From Branchiostoma lanceolatum (taxonomy: Eukaryota; Chordata; Leptocardii; Amphioxiformes; Branchiostomatidae), in NCBI RefSeq assembly GCF_035083965.1, contig NC_089724.1, positions 3,706,001 to 3,770,000 on the forward strand: a DNA stretch of 64,000 nucleotides, written 5' to 3'. Under the pieces are notes generated by a model that had not been told where the DNA came from, searched no databases, and saw only the letters and a list, made by a program, of their open reading frames with translations. Shown one piece after another: positions 48,801 to 58,267 of the stretch. Position 1 is the stretch's first letter, and every line of letters begins with the position of its first letter. A program made the position numbers and the translations under genes.

Positions 48801-49921
48801 GACTCGCTATAATAGAGGCTACTTAGTACGTGTACTACATTGTATCAACACTAATCTGATGTTTGTACTGCTGCCAGGTTCAGTAAAGAGGAGAGGCAGA
48901 AGAGGGACCCGTGCGACTGGCTGCCGTTCGGGGCGGGCCCGAGGAACTGTATCGGCATGAGGCTCGCCATGATGGAGGCTAAGATCGCGCTGGCCAAGAT
49001 CCTGAGGAGCTACCGGATCGCGCTGGCACCGGACATGGAGGTTTGTGAAGCTCTTCTTCAAACAGGGAGTCGTGGAAAGCAATGACGGCCCGCCTCAGTG
49101 AAACTGAAAAGCGGTGAAGATGATGATGATTCTTGTATTCTTTATCAAAAATTGCAACAAGTCAATACACAGTGGAACGCCAGGCAGACAAGCTGATGTT
49201 GCGGACAACTCAACATTACATTTACACGAAATACAACAATAAAATACTAAGCCATTTCATAGAATTTCACAATGGGAAGAATTAAGAGATTCCCATATAT
49301 CAAATTGATGTTTCCTATGTACCATTCACAGTTTTGTGATTAACTAAGGCTAACCATCGCCATCCTGGCTGTAAAAGAGGATTATAGAACTACAACATGT
49401 ACGAACGTCCGTAATGAGGTTCTCACATATTTGTCATGTCTTGGTGTATCTTACGTAATTTGAAAACCATGCCAAAGTTGATTATAGTGAATGTTATTTT
49501 TACAAAAAGATATATTGAAGACAAAGAAAAGTACAGATTGACCATAATTGTCGAAGGAAACTCATCAGAAACGTTCGCCTGATAGAGTAAACAATTTTGC
49601 AGTCACGCCATTGTCCTTTATCATCCAATGTCAGTACTTACTCCTTTACTTTACGAATCTAGAAAACATTAGCGATGCAAGAATGGACACACATTGACTT
49701 GGTAGCAAAATATATCGCTAATCTTTGTATGAAAGTTCATCTGTGTTGCGAAATGACATCATAAACAAGGACTGAACTTTCCTTACTCATACATCCCTAA
49801 TCTATTCCTTCCGTTGCCTCCTGTCCAGGTGCCGGTGCAGCTGAGTAAGTACTCGGCCTTCGTCAAGCCTGAGCACGGCATCCGCATCACGGTGGAGCCG
49901 AGGGGCAATGGCGGGGACTGA
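39828..49921 (+). CDS. Cytochrome P450, CYP3 clan (CYP3A-like)
   Basis: Fourteen exons: 39828-39898, 41504-41597, 41964-42022, 42247-42343, 42667-42789, 43406-43494, 43913-44061, 44785-44912, 46032-46140, 46756-46916, 47372-47460, 47762-47899, 48878-49040, 49829-49921. Phases join to 520 aa, close to the 500-residue norm of the family. An N-terminal membrane anchor (WVVLTVLPVLFY) is followed by a Pro/Gly hinge (GPKPYPVIGN). The I-helix is AGYETT (about 323-328), the K-helix ExxR is ENLR (380-383), then FIPERF, and the haem loop FGAGPRNCIG has its Cys near 460. Established role: haem monooxygenase of the ER that uses CPR electrons; the substrate cannot be read. An acidic DDDDEGEAEAAG insert lies in exon 9, before the I-helix. 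Several introns hold copies of exon fragments. Exon 5 follows an acceptor CCCAAAG. Confidence 0.92.
44094..44366 (-). pseudogene. Non-LTR retrotransposon ORF2 C-terminal fragment in P450 intron 7
   Basis: Minus-strand open frame with RLAGHILRLPKERH, GKRKRGRPKNTWRR and a downstream W-E-rich stretch. This pattern is common at the C-terminus of LINE ORF2 proteins. No RT core accompanies it. Confidence 0.7.
44965..45029 (+). repeat. Tandem copy of the P450 exon-8 3' end and donor
   Basis: Matches 44845-44914 (TTCTTCAGCGGNGTCTTCAC, then the codons up to GGCGGGGAG and a GT donor) with a few changes, about 115 bp downstream of the real exon end. The upstream part of exon 8 is not included. As an exon from CTTCAG it would be 46 bp and break the frame. 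Confidence 0.8.
45800..46075 (+). repeat. Three tandem copies of the P450 exon-9 acceptor and exon start
   Basis: CTGTTCCAG followed by GGNCGGGNNGNCATNAYGCA occurs with exon-like starts at 45825, 45970 and 46032. The intron tract GTAACTCNGATGTCCTT upstream is repeated too. Only the last copy continues into the full exon 9. Confidence 0.85.
46387..46406. repeat. Poly-G run of about 20 bases
   Basis: Uninterrupted G tract in P450 intron 9. A C tract sits near 46734-46747 at the end of the same intron, just before the exon-10 acceptor. Run lengths in assemblies are often unreliable. Confidence 0.9.
47930..48815 (+). repeat. (AACCT)n arrays and a fused, decayed copy of P450 exons 12-13 in intron 12
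   Basis: AACCT/TTAGG-type pentamers occur at about 47950-47976 and as roughly 19 perfect units at 48627-48722. Directly after the second array (about 48727-48815) lies a degenerate copy of part of exon 12 (ATCCACNACGACC) joined without an intron to part of exon 13 (AACTGTATCNGCATGAGNCT, the haem loop). The copy has a stop and an internal deletion and cannot be coding. Confidence 0.75.
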
Positions 49922-50763
49922 AGCACTCCAAAAACATCCTTCAGCGACAATCGAACTACATCGGCATATGTTATTCAGCGTGCCTTGATTGACTTTACCT
50001 GGTATCCACTATACCCTAGCTACGGTTAGCTCCTCCGATGCTCCCCTCAGTGTCAAATATTCTGCGGAGAAGCAATAAAAGGAGTGAACTGGAACTAGAA
50101 TAGACTGGAAACCAGGCTATAATCTAAAATGTTACCATTGAAAATAGCTGCGTGCCTGGGTGGTGCGAACTTTCAATGCAGACTTATGCTGCAATCAATG
50201 TATGGTGCTTGCTTGCTTATGTATGGTACATGATGTAAATGATTACTAGTACATGTATCTAGATTCTATACATTTATGAGATTTTCGATAAAGGTTAAAT
50301 ATCACATGGTATGAACAGCGAGGGATATTCCGTTAATAGATTGGTAGGTATAAATGAAACTTGGTAATGAAATGGTGTGTTTTACCATTCACTTTATTCA
50401 GTTGGCTGAATGAAGGGATCTTGTGGCCTATTAGTGGAATAACGTAGAAATAGAATCCTGGTATCATGTAAAGTTTATGTGAAAATTAATTATATTGTCG
50501 TTTCTTCACCAGTTAATCTATGTTGCCCAAAACAAGTGAGACATTTTACTGTAGAATTCAATTGCACTTCATTATCAATCCATACAGGTTTTTTGCGTCC
50601 CCTGTATGCTTTATTTACTACTGTTATCATTCGATTTGATGGCTTCATATATGCAAATAAACAACCAACTATCTTAATAGTATGCATCATATTAAGTTTT
50701 CCGAACTAATCAACGAAGACTGCATGTATCTACTTGTGACTACACTCAATCTCAAGAGTGTAT
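49922..50763. other. P450 3' UTR and intergenic
   Basis: AGCAATAAAAGGAG near 50080 is a likely polyadenylation signal (AATAAA) about 160 bp after the P450 stop. No other feature seen up to the transposon. Confidence 0.55.
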
Positions 50764-50963
50764 AGGGCGTATTCAGTCACGTGACCCCTGTCCCCAGCAA
50801 CCAATCGCGGGCCATAGCAACGCGTTCTGGCGGCCATGTTGGAGTCCAGGCACAGTATTCTATTGCACGCTGTATGTTACATTCCGCAGAAAAATGAGCA
50901 ACATTCCCTGAGCCGAGGCTGAGCGATCCACAATTCCCATTCAAAACTGTCTGCCTTGCCATC

Positions 50964-52646
50964 ATGGTGCTGTGCATCGTTGTTGGATGTGGAAACAGGA
51001 CGGGTGCAGCGCACAAACATCGGGAAAAGGTGGGGTTTTTTCGCGTTCCTCGTGTCATAACACACCAGGGGAGGGATGCCGAGGAGTTAACATCGGCTAG
51101 GCGAAGAGAATGGCTTTCTGCCATTAGTAGAGCAGACCTAACGGAGGAAAAGCTACAAAATGAACGTGTGTGTGGTAAACACTTCGTTTCTGGACAACCG
51201 AGCAAAGAATGGGAACGGTTTAATGTCGACTGGGCGCCTACTGTAAACCTCGGCCATAGCAAGAAAGGAGATGCGGTGACAGGCGCCGGAAGAGCCGAGC
51301 GAGCCGAACGAACAACACGGCGCCGGAAACTACGGGAAGACCATCTCCAGGCTGAGGTCACAAAGAAAGTGAAAAGGTCAGGCAAGTCAACAACTAACAA
51401 CTGTCCCGACGAACCCATGCACGTACCTGCTTCCAATGAACAAGACCTCACAGCTGAAAACTGTCCTGACCAGCCTGTGAACGTACCTGCTCCCAATGCT
51501 ACCCCTGAGGACCCTGAAAACTGTCCTGACCAGCCTGTGAACGTACCTGCTCCCAATGCTACCCCTGAGGACCCTGAAAACTGTCCTGACCAGCCTGTGA
51601 ACGTATCTGCTCCCAATGAGGTCCCTGCTTTTGAGATAGATACAGAGACTCCCTCCAGTTCCACAAACATTTCTGACAAAGGTACACAGACATCTGAGTT
51701 CGCCTACCTGTTTAAGGAAACTAAAGTGCAGTCCTTCACTGAGGAGTACTTTTCAAACTGCAATGACAGTGATGACAGGGTGAGATTTTACACAGGTTTA
51801 CCAAGTTTTGATACTTTGAAGACAATATTCAATTTTGTTGAGCCTCATGTGTCAAGGAGGACCAAAACCTTGACACCTTTTCAAGAGTTTGTGATGGTTT
51901 TGATGAAACTCAGGCTCAATGTGCCTCAGCAAGATCTGGCTTATCGATTTGATGTCAGCCAGCCTACCGTCTCAAGGATTTTCTCTTCATGGATGACTCT
52001 GATGGACACACGACTGTCACCTCTTATCAAGTGGCCTGAACGGGAAGTAATCATCCGTACCATGCCGGCTTGTTTCGAGAACACATTTGGAGATAAGGTC
52101 ACTATCATCATTGATTGCTTCGAAGTTTTCATTGAGAGGCCTTCAAATCTTCTGGCACGAGGACAGACCTTCAGTAATTACAAACATCACAACACAATGA
52201 AAGTACTGGTAGCCATCACACCTCAAGGATCCATCTGTTTTGTGTCCAAGGCATGGGGGGGGCGTACATCTGACAAGCACCTTACTACAAACTGTGGTCT
52301 GTTAGACAAACTTAAACCTGGTGACTTAGTCATGGCTGATCGTGGCTTCACTATCGAAGAGACCCTTGCCATACATCAAGTGAAGCTGGCCATCCCTACT
52401 TTCACCCGCGGCGCCAGACAGCTTGACCCAATGGATATTGAGCAAACCAGAGGAATTGCCAATGTGAGGATCCATGTAGAACGTGTAATAGGACAATTGA
52501 AACAAAAGTACAAGATGCTACAAGGAACTATCGAGATTGACTATGTAATCCCTACTGCTGGTTCCAATGTACGAATGGTGGACAGAATTGTAAGAGTATG
52601 TGCTGCCTTGACAAACTTGTGCCCATCAGTTGTACCTTTCACTTAG
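50964..52646 (+). CDS. Transposase: THAP zinc finger plus DDE (DDE_Tnp_4-like) catalytic domain
   Basis: 560 aa, no introns. Residues 1-95 form a THAP finger: Cys4, Cys9, then Cys70 and His73 (VCGKH), with FFRVP and the closing DWAPTVNLG. Residues about 105-145 are basic. A 20-residue unit (ENCPDQPVNVPAPNATPEDP) is repeated about four times at 145-225. A helix-turn-helix (LTPFQEFVMVLMKLRLNVPQ, then DVSQPTVSRI) precedes the catalytic core with Asp384 (IIIDCFEVF), Asp459 (VMADRGF) and Glu506 (HVERVIGQLK). All three are present, so it is likely active. The start is the first Met, directly before the THAP Cys. Role: binds the element ends and cuts and joins DNA in the nucleus. Confidence 0.9.
   Translation: MVLCIVVGCGNRTGAAHKHREKVGFFRVPRVITHQGRDAEELTSARRREWLSAISRADLTEEKLQNERVCGKHFVSGQPSKEWERFNVDWAPTVNLGHSKKGDAVTGAGRAERAERTTRRRKLREDHLQAEVTKKVKRSGKSTTNNCPDEPMHVPASNEQDLTAENCPDQPVNVPAPNATPEDPENCPDQPVNVPAPNATPEDPENCPDQPVNVSAPNEVPAFEIDTETPSSSTNISDKGTQTSEFAYLFKETKVQSFTEEYFSNCNDSDDRVRFYTGLPSFDTLKTIFNFVEPHVSRRTKTLTPFQEFVMVLMKLRLNVPQQDLAYRFDVSQPTVSRIFSSWMTLMDTRLSPLIKWPEREVIIRTMPACFENTFGDKVTIIIDCFEVFIERPSNLLARGQTFSNYKHHNTMKVLVAITPQGSICFVSKAWGGRTSDKHLTTNCGLLDKLKPGDLVMADRGFTIEETLAIHQVKLAIPTFTRGARQLDPMDIEQTRGIANVRIHVERVIGQLKQKYKMLQGTIEIDYVIPTAGSNVRMVDRIVRVCAALTNLCPSVVPFT
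51412..51630 (+). repeat. 60-bp in-frame minisatellite in the transposase linker
   Basis: Four tandem 60-bp copies, two of them identical (AACTGTCCTGACCAGCCTGT start). They encode a 20-aa Pro/Asn/acidic spacer between the THAP finger and the catalytic region. Confidence 0.9.
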
Positions 52647-53524
52647 AGTAGAGATGACTGGATCCTCACATTGGCAATTCCTCTTGTTTGCTCACTAACA
52701 ATAAGGACACATGTAGATTTAGGCTGTATGAATCTATGATATCAATCTTACTAAGTAATAAGTAACCTGTCTGTTTGACTCCATATCTTTATTGTTCAAC
52801 ATAAATGTTACCTTCTTTTGATAAGAAATTTCTTCAGTTGTTGAATGTTCGATAGTGGAGTAATGCTAAAGTAGTACTAGTGCGTTACTTAAGATGCAAA
52901 TGCCTCAGCAATCACATAAGGGCACAGATAGATCTAGGCTTCATGAATCTATGAAGATAGCAATCTTAGAAAGTAATAGATCAACGGCCCATTTCTTAAT
53001 TCATGCCTTTCTTGCTACATGCATAAATGTTACATTCTTTGCACAAGACTTAAGTAGTTGAAACTGTTTGATACTGGAGAAAATGCTGGAGCATTTCCTT
53101 GTTCATATCTAACGTTAGATCTGTAAATACCTGATGCTTTTTGTGTCATTATCAGTAACATTACTAGTAGTAATGCCTTTCTTTATTTGTCTTTGTGCTT
53201 TAAGATGCTATGTCACTTTACAGGATAGCGCTAAAATGTATTTGTAAAAAGTTTTGTACAGTTGTACAGATATTGCCTCAAATTGTGATTATCATAGTGT
53301 TACAACACGCTTCTTGAGCTACAGACAATTGCAAGAAAAACTAATTATTCAATAACGTTGAATGACAATACAAGTATCGAGTGGAGTAGTAAACAATGCT
53401 TCAGGAATTTATTTACATCTTTATCCAAACAACTTAGGACTTTATTGCCCCAGTCAGTAATGGAGTAGGAAAGAGAGGGCACATATTGAACCTTCCTTCG
53501 TGTGGAGATTTGGTAGCAGTCTTC

Positions 53525-54395
53525 TAGAACAAATCAACTTCTTGTCTGGAACTTTGCACTGTAAACAGGAGGAAGAACAATAAATAGTCAATTTCTATGT
53601 GAAGAACAGATACCGACAACAACATTATCACCAGGTTAACTAGAAATGACAGATGAGAGTAATAAAAAGTAAGAACGTTCTCACCTGTAACTGTGTCATA
53701 CATGTACATCCCATAGTGCCTTCTCACAGCTCAGCCAGTGGTGGGGAGGGGGGCATACTCAGGAGCGATGCTCTTCTAGAACCTGTAAACAGGAGGAAGA
53801 ACAATAAAGGTTTTATTTCTACATGAACAACAGATACCGAGAAAGAAAATCTCCATGTCAACTAGAAATGACAGATAAAAAGTAGGAAATATTCTCACCT
53901 GTAACTGTAGTGCATGACCAACAGTGCCTTCTCATCACAGCTTAGCCAGTGTGTGGAGATGGGGAGGGGGGCATCCTCTTCACTGTAAACAGGAGGAAGA
54001 ACAATAAAGGTTTTATTTCTACATGAACAACAGATACCGAGAAAGAAAATCTCCATGTCAACTACGGTAGAAATGACAGATAAAAAGTAGGAAATATTCT
54101 CACCTGTAACTGTAGTGCATGACCAACAGTGCCTTCTCATCACAGCTTAGCCAGTGTGTGGAGATGGGGAGGGGGGCATCCTCTTCACTGTAAACAGGAG
54201 GAAGAACAATAAAGGTTTTATTTCTACATGAACAACAGATACCGAGAAAGAAAATCTCCATGTCAACTACGGTAGAAATGACAGATAAAAAGTAGGAAAT
54301 ATTCTCACCTGTAACTGTAGTGCATGACCAACAGTGCCTTCTCATCACAGCTTAGCCAGTGTGTGGAGATGGGGAGGGGGGCATCCTCAGGACTG
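53525..54395 (-). repeat. 205-bp tandem repeat containing an exon-like unit with acceptor and donor
   Basis: Units recur with a 205-bp period. Two full copies contain, on the minus strand, an 84-bp segment bounded by GTTTACAG and GTGAGAA: 54187-54104 and 53982-53899. A third (about 54392-54309) has a different acceptor, and a diverged fourth lies near 53690-53790. A last acceptor at about 53562 leads to a short frame that stops. The 84-bp segment reads EEDAPLPISTHWLSCDEKAL and continues LVMHYSYR, 28 codons in one frame. It lies downstream of the accessory protein's stop. Confidence 0.75.
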
Positions 54396-54416
54396 ATGTG
54401 ACTGAATTTTGAGCAG

Positions 54417-57089
54417 TCAATATGTTGGGAACAGTTCCAGCTTCTCATTCTTGAAGCAAGAAGCCAAATGAGCCCTCAGTTGTGGCTGGTTAAAGTCTAC
54501 GGACTGAGGGAGAATTCCATATGCCAGGCAGGTGGCAAATGCGATTGCAAATACTCCACAATCTACTGAATTTGGTTGTTGCTGAACAGCAACAACCCGA
54601 AGACCTTCATAATTGTCCTCACCAACTAAACATTTGACTTGCTCTTCAATCTCAGCTTGAATGATGTTGTGAAAGAGACTGTCATATAAGTCTACAACTC
54701 CATCATTACTCTTGACAGTACTGCAACACACCCAGTGACTTCTTCCAGTGTGCAGAATTTGGATGAAGGGATTCTTGACTCTTGCAAAAGTGCGCCAAGG
54801 TCCGAGAGTTGTTCTCTGTAACCCGTCCATAGATGGATTGACTCTCTTGAGAAGGACATGGGCATTGTGTATAATATCACAGTCTAGCCACCCTGATGGA
54901 TCTGTTATCAGGGCGTAGTGATCATCTGTCAGGTTACATAGTGGTGCAAACCTTTCAATATTGTTGTTATGATTTACACTTGTGATGGTCAGTCCTTCTC
55001 TCTCTAAGTCTAACACATGATTAACTGATGAGGCAGTGTCAGGCTCCTGCTGAAATGATTTGCTTACACGTTGCTTCTTCCTGCACTGTAAACATAACCA
55101 TGTAGTGGAAGCATTATTTGGCATTTTTTTGTAGTTGATGCAGTGTAGATGGAAGAATTTCCCATTCCCACAACTGTCATAATGGCATTCTAGGAGTTTG
55201 TCTGTTACCATTGGTGTTTTCTTGCAAACACATATTGACTGGAGTTTCAGGGCTTTCTGAGGAGCAGCACTCGTCTTCTTGGATTTTGTGTTGACAGATT
55301 TCAGTTTTGATGACTTGTGAGAGATGTGACAGAGTGGGCAAAGCCATTTAGCTGGCACTCCAGTGATCTTCAAACAAGACAGATGAAATGTTGTGATGGG
55401 ACATGTTTGACTGGTGCATTTAACAACTTGTGAGTCTGATGCGCTCCTACAGAAACATATGCCAGTACCAGTAGCAGGCTGCAGATCAATGTCTCTTTTC
55501 TGTGTAAACCATCTACCGAGGATTTCTGGCAAAATACAAAACCTCCAGAACTGTGCTAGCTTTGGTACAACAGTGTTCCAGTGCTCCAAGTCTGGCTTTA
55601 TCCTTTCTACAGCTATCCTGGCCTGTCTGCTGTCACTTACTGAGCATACAACAAAGTCACAGTAACTTTTGCCTGTTGCAAACAGCTGTTGCTGTACCTG
55701 GTAATAATACTTGTGGTCCTTCTTCAGTAGAAAAGTCTGGTCCATGCATGAGCTTCGCTTCTTTACATATTCATCGAAGTCCATTTCTTTTAAGCAGTAG
55801 GGACACTTCACTTCTCCACAACCCTGGCCACAACAGTCGCAACTGCAGACAAAGTCAGGGGTTGCATGTAAAAATTGGTGTTCTGGATGAACCGACATTC
55901 CACACTGATGCACTCTGAAGTTGGTGTGTTGGGTCTGCATGAATTTTTCATACTCAGCCACTGCTTTTTGTTCATGTTTGCACCCGTGTTCTGTGGCTTC
56001 TGTTGTGAACGTGAAACTCTTAGGATAGCAAATTGTTCTGATAAGGGACTGTGATGGCTGGGCTGGGTTGGTAGCACAGGCTTGTTTGGACATTGATGCC
56101 CCAATCCTCCCTGCCCTGTGTTTGAAGAATGATCCTCCCCTTGCCTGGTCTCTAGTGTCCTCCTCGATTAATTTCCTGTCATCATCAGATAGTTGTAGGT
56201 GAACATTTGAGCAGGCCTCCATGAGTTGGTCGTAACTCATTTTCAGATATTTACCGTCAGAAAGGTCTGAAATTGTGCTAACATATTTGCTCTTGGGAAT
56301 AAACGATTCACAGTGTTGTTCGTCCGTGCTCAACACCACCGGCTTGAACTTCACCTTGTCAAGGTTCTCAAACAATTCATTCATCTCACCTTCACTTGGT
56401 GTATGCTTCTTCTCTTCTTCTGTGAGCACGTCGTGAGATGGTGGTGGTTCAGCGCACGTTCCCGCTAGCATCGTCATATTATTCTTAAGCTTCTTCGGCG
56501 AGCTAAAATCAATGTTTTCCATTGGCAAGGCCGAGGCTGTGCGTGATAACGCTGGAGGGAGCCATGCATTTGCTAAGTCAGTCGAGGCGACGTCAGCACT
56601 TACTCGGTGGTACATTTCTAGGTAAAATAACACGCTGGCTACATGTGAACAACACTCACCCAATCCTGCCAGGCAGTCACGACAGTGAGCGCTCAAAATC
56701 GTCCCGCCGGGACTTGTGATAACCCACACAAGGACGCAGGGGTCATTCCACTTCTGGGAATGCTTCACTTTGCCAACCACGACATGTTTCCCATCCATAC
56801 GTTTTCCCTTGACGCTTTCCACAAAGCCGGATACCACATAATTGTAAGCCTCAAGACTTTTGTAGGCCTTGAAACGCTCCTGGGAGTAGAAACTTGTCTC
56901 CAGAACTAAGTATGAGACAAGGTCAAGCGACTCCATTGGTGGCAAGCGATCCGCGTCTAGCTGCTCATCTTGAATCAAAAAAGGGTCGATTCCAACAGCG
57001 GAAATCTTCTCCTGGTAGCGCTGACGGACATGAGGTGCAAGGCTTCTTGCATAGTCAGATAACGGACATACAATCTCACTTTCCTCCAT
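54417..57089 (-). CDS. Transposon accessory protein: SWIM-like finger, YqaJ nuclease, two PHD-like fingers, Ulp1-like protease
   Basis: About 890 aa from the Met at 57089 (MEESEIVCPL); an in-frame Met 36 codons upstream sits in the terminal repeat region and is less likely. In order: a SWIM-like C-x2-C...C-x-H (HCRDC...CCSH, about 135-160); a YqaJ/PD-(D/E)XK nuclease (about 315-515) with TPDF and GEVKCPY supplying Asp and E-x-K; two Cys4-His-Cys3 PHD-like fingers (about 544-587 and 619-669); and a C48-type cysteine protease (about 709-859) with His785 (SHWVC), Asp800 (VDLYDS), Gln (QQQPNSVDCG) and Cys844. All expected catalytic residues are visible. Established for the families: exonuclease and SUMO-type deconjugation. 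A role in transposition or in evading host SUMO-linked silencing is inference. Confidence 0.88.
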   Translation of the reverse strand: MEESEIVCPLSDYARSLAPHVRQRYQEKISAVGIDPFLIQDEQLDADRLPPMESLDLVSYLVLETSFYSQERFKAYKSLEAYNYVVSGFVESVKGKRMDGKHVVVGKVKHSQKWNDPCVLVWVITSPGGTILSAHCRDCLAGLGECCSHVASVLFYLEMYHRVSADVASTDLANAWLPPALSRTASALPMENIDFSSPKKLKNNMTMLAGTCAEPPPSHDVLTEEEKKHTPSEGEMNELFENLDKVKFKPVVLSTDEQHCESFIPKSKYVSTISDLSDGKYLKMSYDQLMEACSNVHLQLSDDDRKLIEEDTRDQARGGSFFKHRAGRIGASMSKQACATNPAQPSQSLIRTICYPKSFTFTTEATEHGCKHEQKAVAEYEKFMQTQHTNFRVHQCGMSVHPEHQFLHATPDFVCSCDCCGQGCGEVKCPYCLKEMDFDEYVKKRSSCMDQTFLLKKDHKYYYQVQQQLFATGKSYCDFVVCSVSDSRQARIAVERIKPDLEHWNTVVPKLAQFWRFCILPEILGRWFTQKRDIDLQPATGTGICFCRSASDSQVVKCTSQTCPITTFHLSCLKITGVPAKWLCPLCHISHKSSKLKSVNTKSKKTSAAPQKALKLQSICVCKKTPMVTDKLLECHYDSCGNGKFFHLHCINYKKMPNNASTTWLCLQCRKKQRVSKSFQQEPDTASSVNHVLDLEREGLTITSVNHNNNIERFAPLCNLTDDHYALITDPSGWLDCDIIHNAHVLLKRVNPSMDGLQRTTLGPWRTFARVKNPFIQILHTGRSHWVCCSTVKSNDGVVDLYDSLFHNIIQAEIEEQVKCLVGEDNYEGLRVVAVQQQPNSVDCGVFAIAFATCLAYGILPQSVDFNQPQLRAHLASCFKNEKLELFPTY

Positions 57090-57221
57090 TTCGGAGAACT
57101 TCTTCTGTCTACAACTTTGTTGTCGAGCGCGCGCTGCAGGCCTGCGGGTGAACACCAAGATGTCCGCCGCTATGGGCACGCGTAGTGATGACGTCATGCC
57201 TACGTCACGTGAATACGCCCT

Positions 57222-58267
57222 ATATCTCGTATTGAATACATATTACTGCTGATGCCAGATCTGATCATATTGTTGGCTGTTAGTTTGAAAGTCACAAAAG
57301 TTGTCGAATGTTCTTTCACAAGTAGCCTGGTCAAATCGCGCTCTTGACGACCCCCTCCCCCCACAGATCTGTTCCCAGGAAGCTTGATGGCATATATACC
57401 AGAGAAAACAGGGCATCTAAAGCCACATAACAACGTTGTCTGGTATGAAACGGTAAACTGCACCAGTCCCAGGCCAGGCTATGGGGAGAATATTTGCCAG
57501 AGGTCAGTTTGGCCACCAAAAGGGGAGGAGGTCACACCCACTAAGGAATGTACCAACATTTTTCATTGTCAATTGGCTTTCCTCTCTGATCACCTGTACT
57601 CTACTCAGGAGGATTAAGCCCACCGGTGGGTTCAGGGGTTATGGTGTGAGTGTTTGATTTGATTTGATTTATTTGGCTGTAAAAAAGTACAGCCAGGGCT
57701 ACCCAACTAGCCGAAGGCTATTACAAAGGGTTAGCCCTGGGAACAGTACTCAAAGTTCAATATCAACAAACTTTCACAAAATTAAGCACGACGTCAAACA
57801 CACATAAAGGCGTGCACAAAACGCAAAGCTAAAATATATAGAAGAAACAAAATTAACTAAAAACAACAGTGTTCTACGCAATGTCGATGATATGACCGAC
57901 TGCTGCAGGCTCAAGAGACGTCTAGATACATAACGTTGCGGTAAACTAATATTGTATTCACTTAAGGGCTTTGTATTTGTTAGGTTATCATACATTCATT
58001 ATATTGTAAGTTGGTTAAATAAAAATGTGATTGAATAAAAATGAAACTGTGGCAAATTAGATATCAATGGTTTCGGCTGTCCACTGGGTAACCTGGTTTC
58101 ACTTGGTATTTGGATCCCTGGTCATACTTGGTCCTCAAAACATCCTGTTCTTGCTTCTTTCCTTCCTTCCTTCGTTCATTTCCCAAGCTGCAGTTCCAAC
58201 CCCTGCCGTAGGGGGCGCTATGTTCCCAGCATGCATTGTACCAGCCCAACGCAGGGGAAACGCCGCC
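57222..58267. other. Intergenic upstream of SNRPC
   Basis: No gene recognised. A dispersed repeat tail (GATTTGATTTGATTTATTTGG...TACAGCC) lies near 57652-57700 with A/T-rich sequence after it. The last 150 bp before the U1-C start are GC-richer and pyrimidine-rich (TTCCTTCCTTCC), fitting a TATA-less promoter. Confidence 0.5.

Larger units (their letters stand above)
50764..57221. mobile_element. Complete 6.46-kb DNA transposon (ISL2EU-like: THAP/DDE transposase plus YqaJ accessory protein)
   Basis: Ends carry AGGGCGTATTCA in inverted orientation, then CGTGAC after a 4-base offset. The dinucleotide AT flanks both ends (50762-50763, 57222-57223). Subterminal GGCGG-CAT-TTGG stretches are also inverted copies. 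Two convergent open frames of 560 and about 890 codons are intact. The pairing of a DDE_Tnp_4-like transposase with a YqaJ protein and a 2-bp target duplication is what I recall of the ISL2EU/IS4EU group; a divergent Harbinger relative is the alternative. Intact ends and frames imply recent activity. Confidence 0.85.

Noticed and set aside
50777-51679. 300-codon minus-strand frame over the transposase N-terminus
   Set aside because: Antisense of the THAP and 60-bp repeat region, with no conserved motif. The plus-strand frame has a complete catalytic protein.
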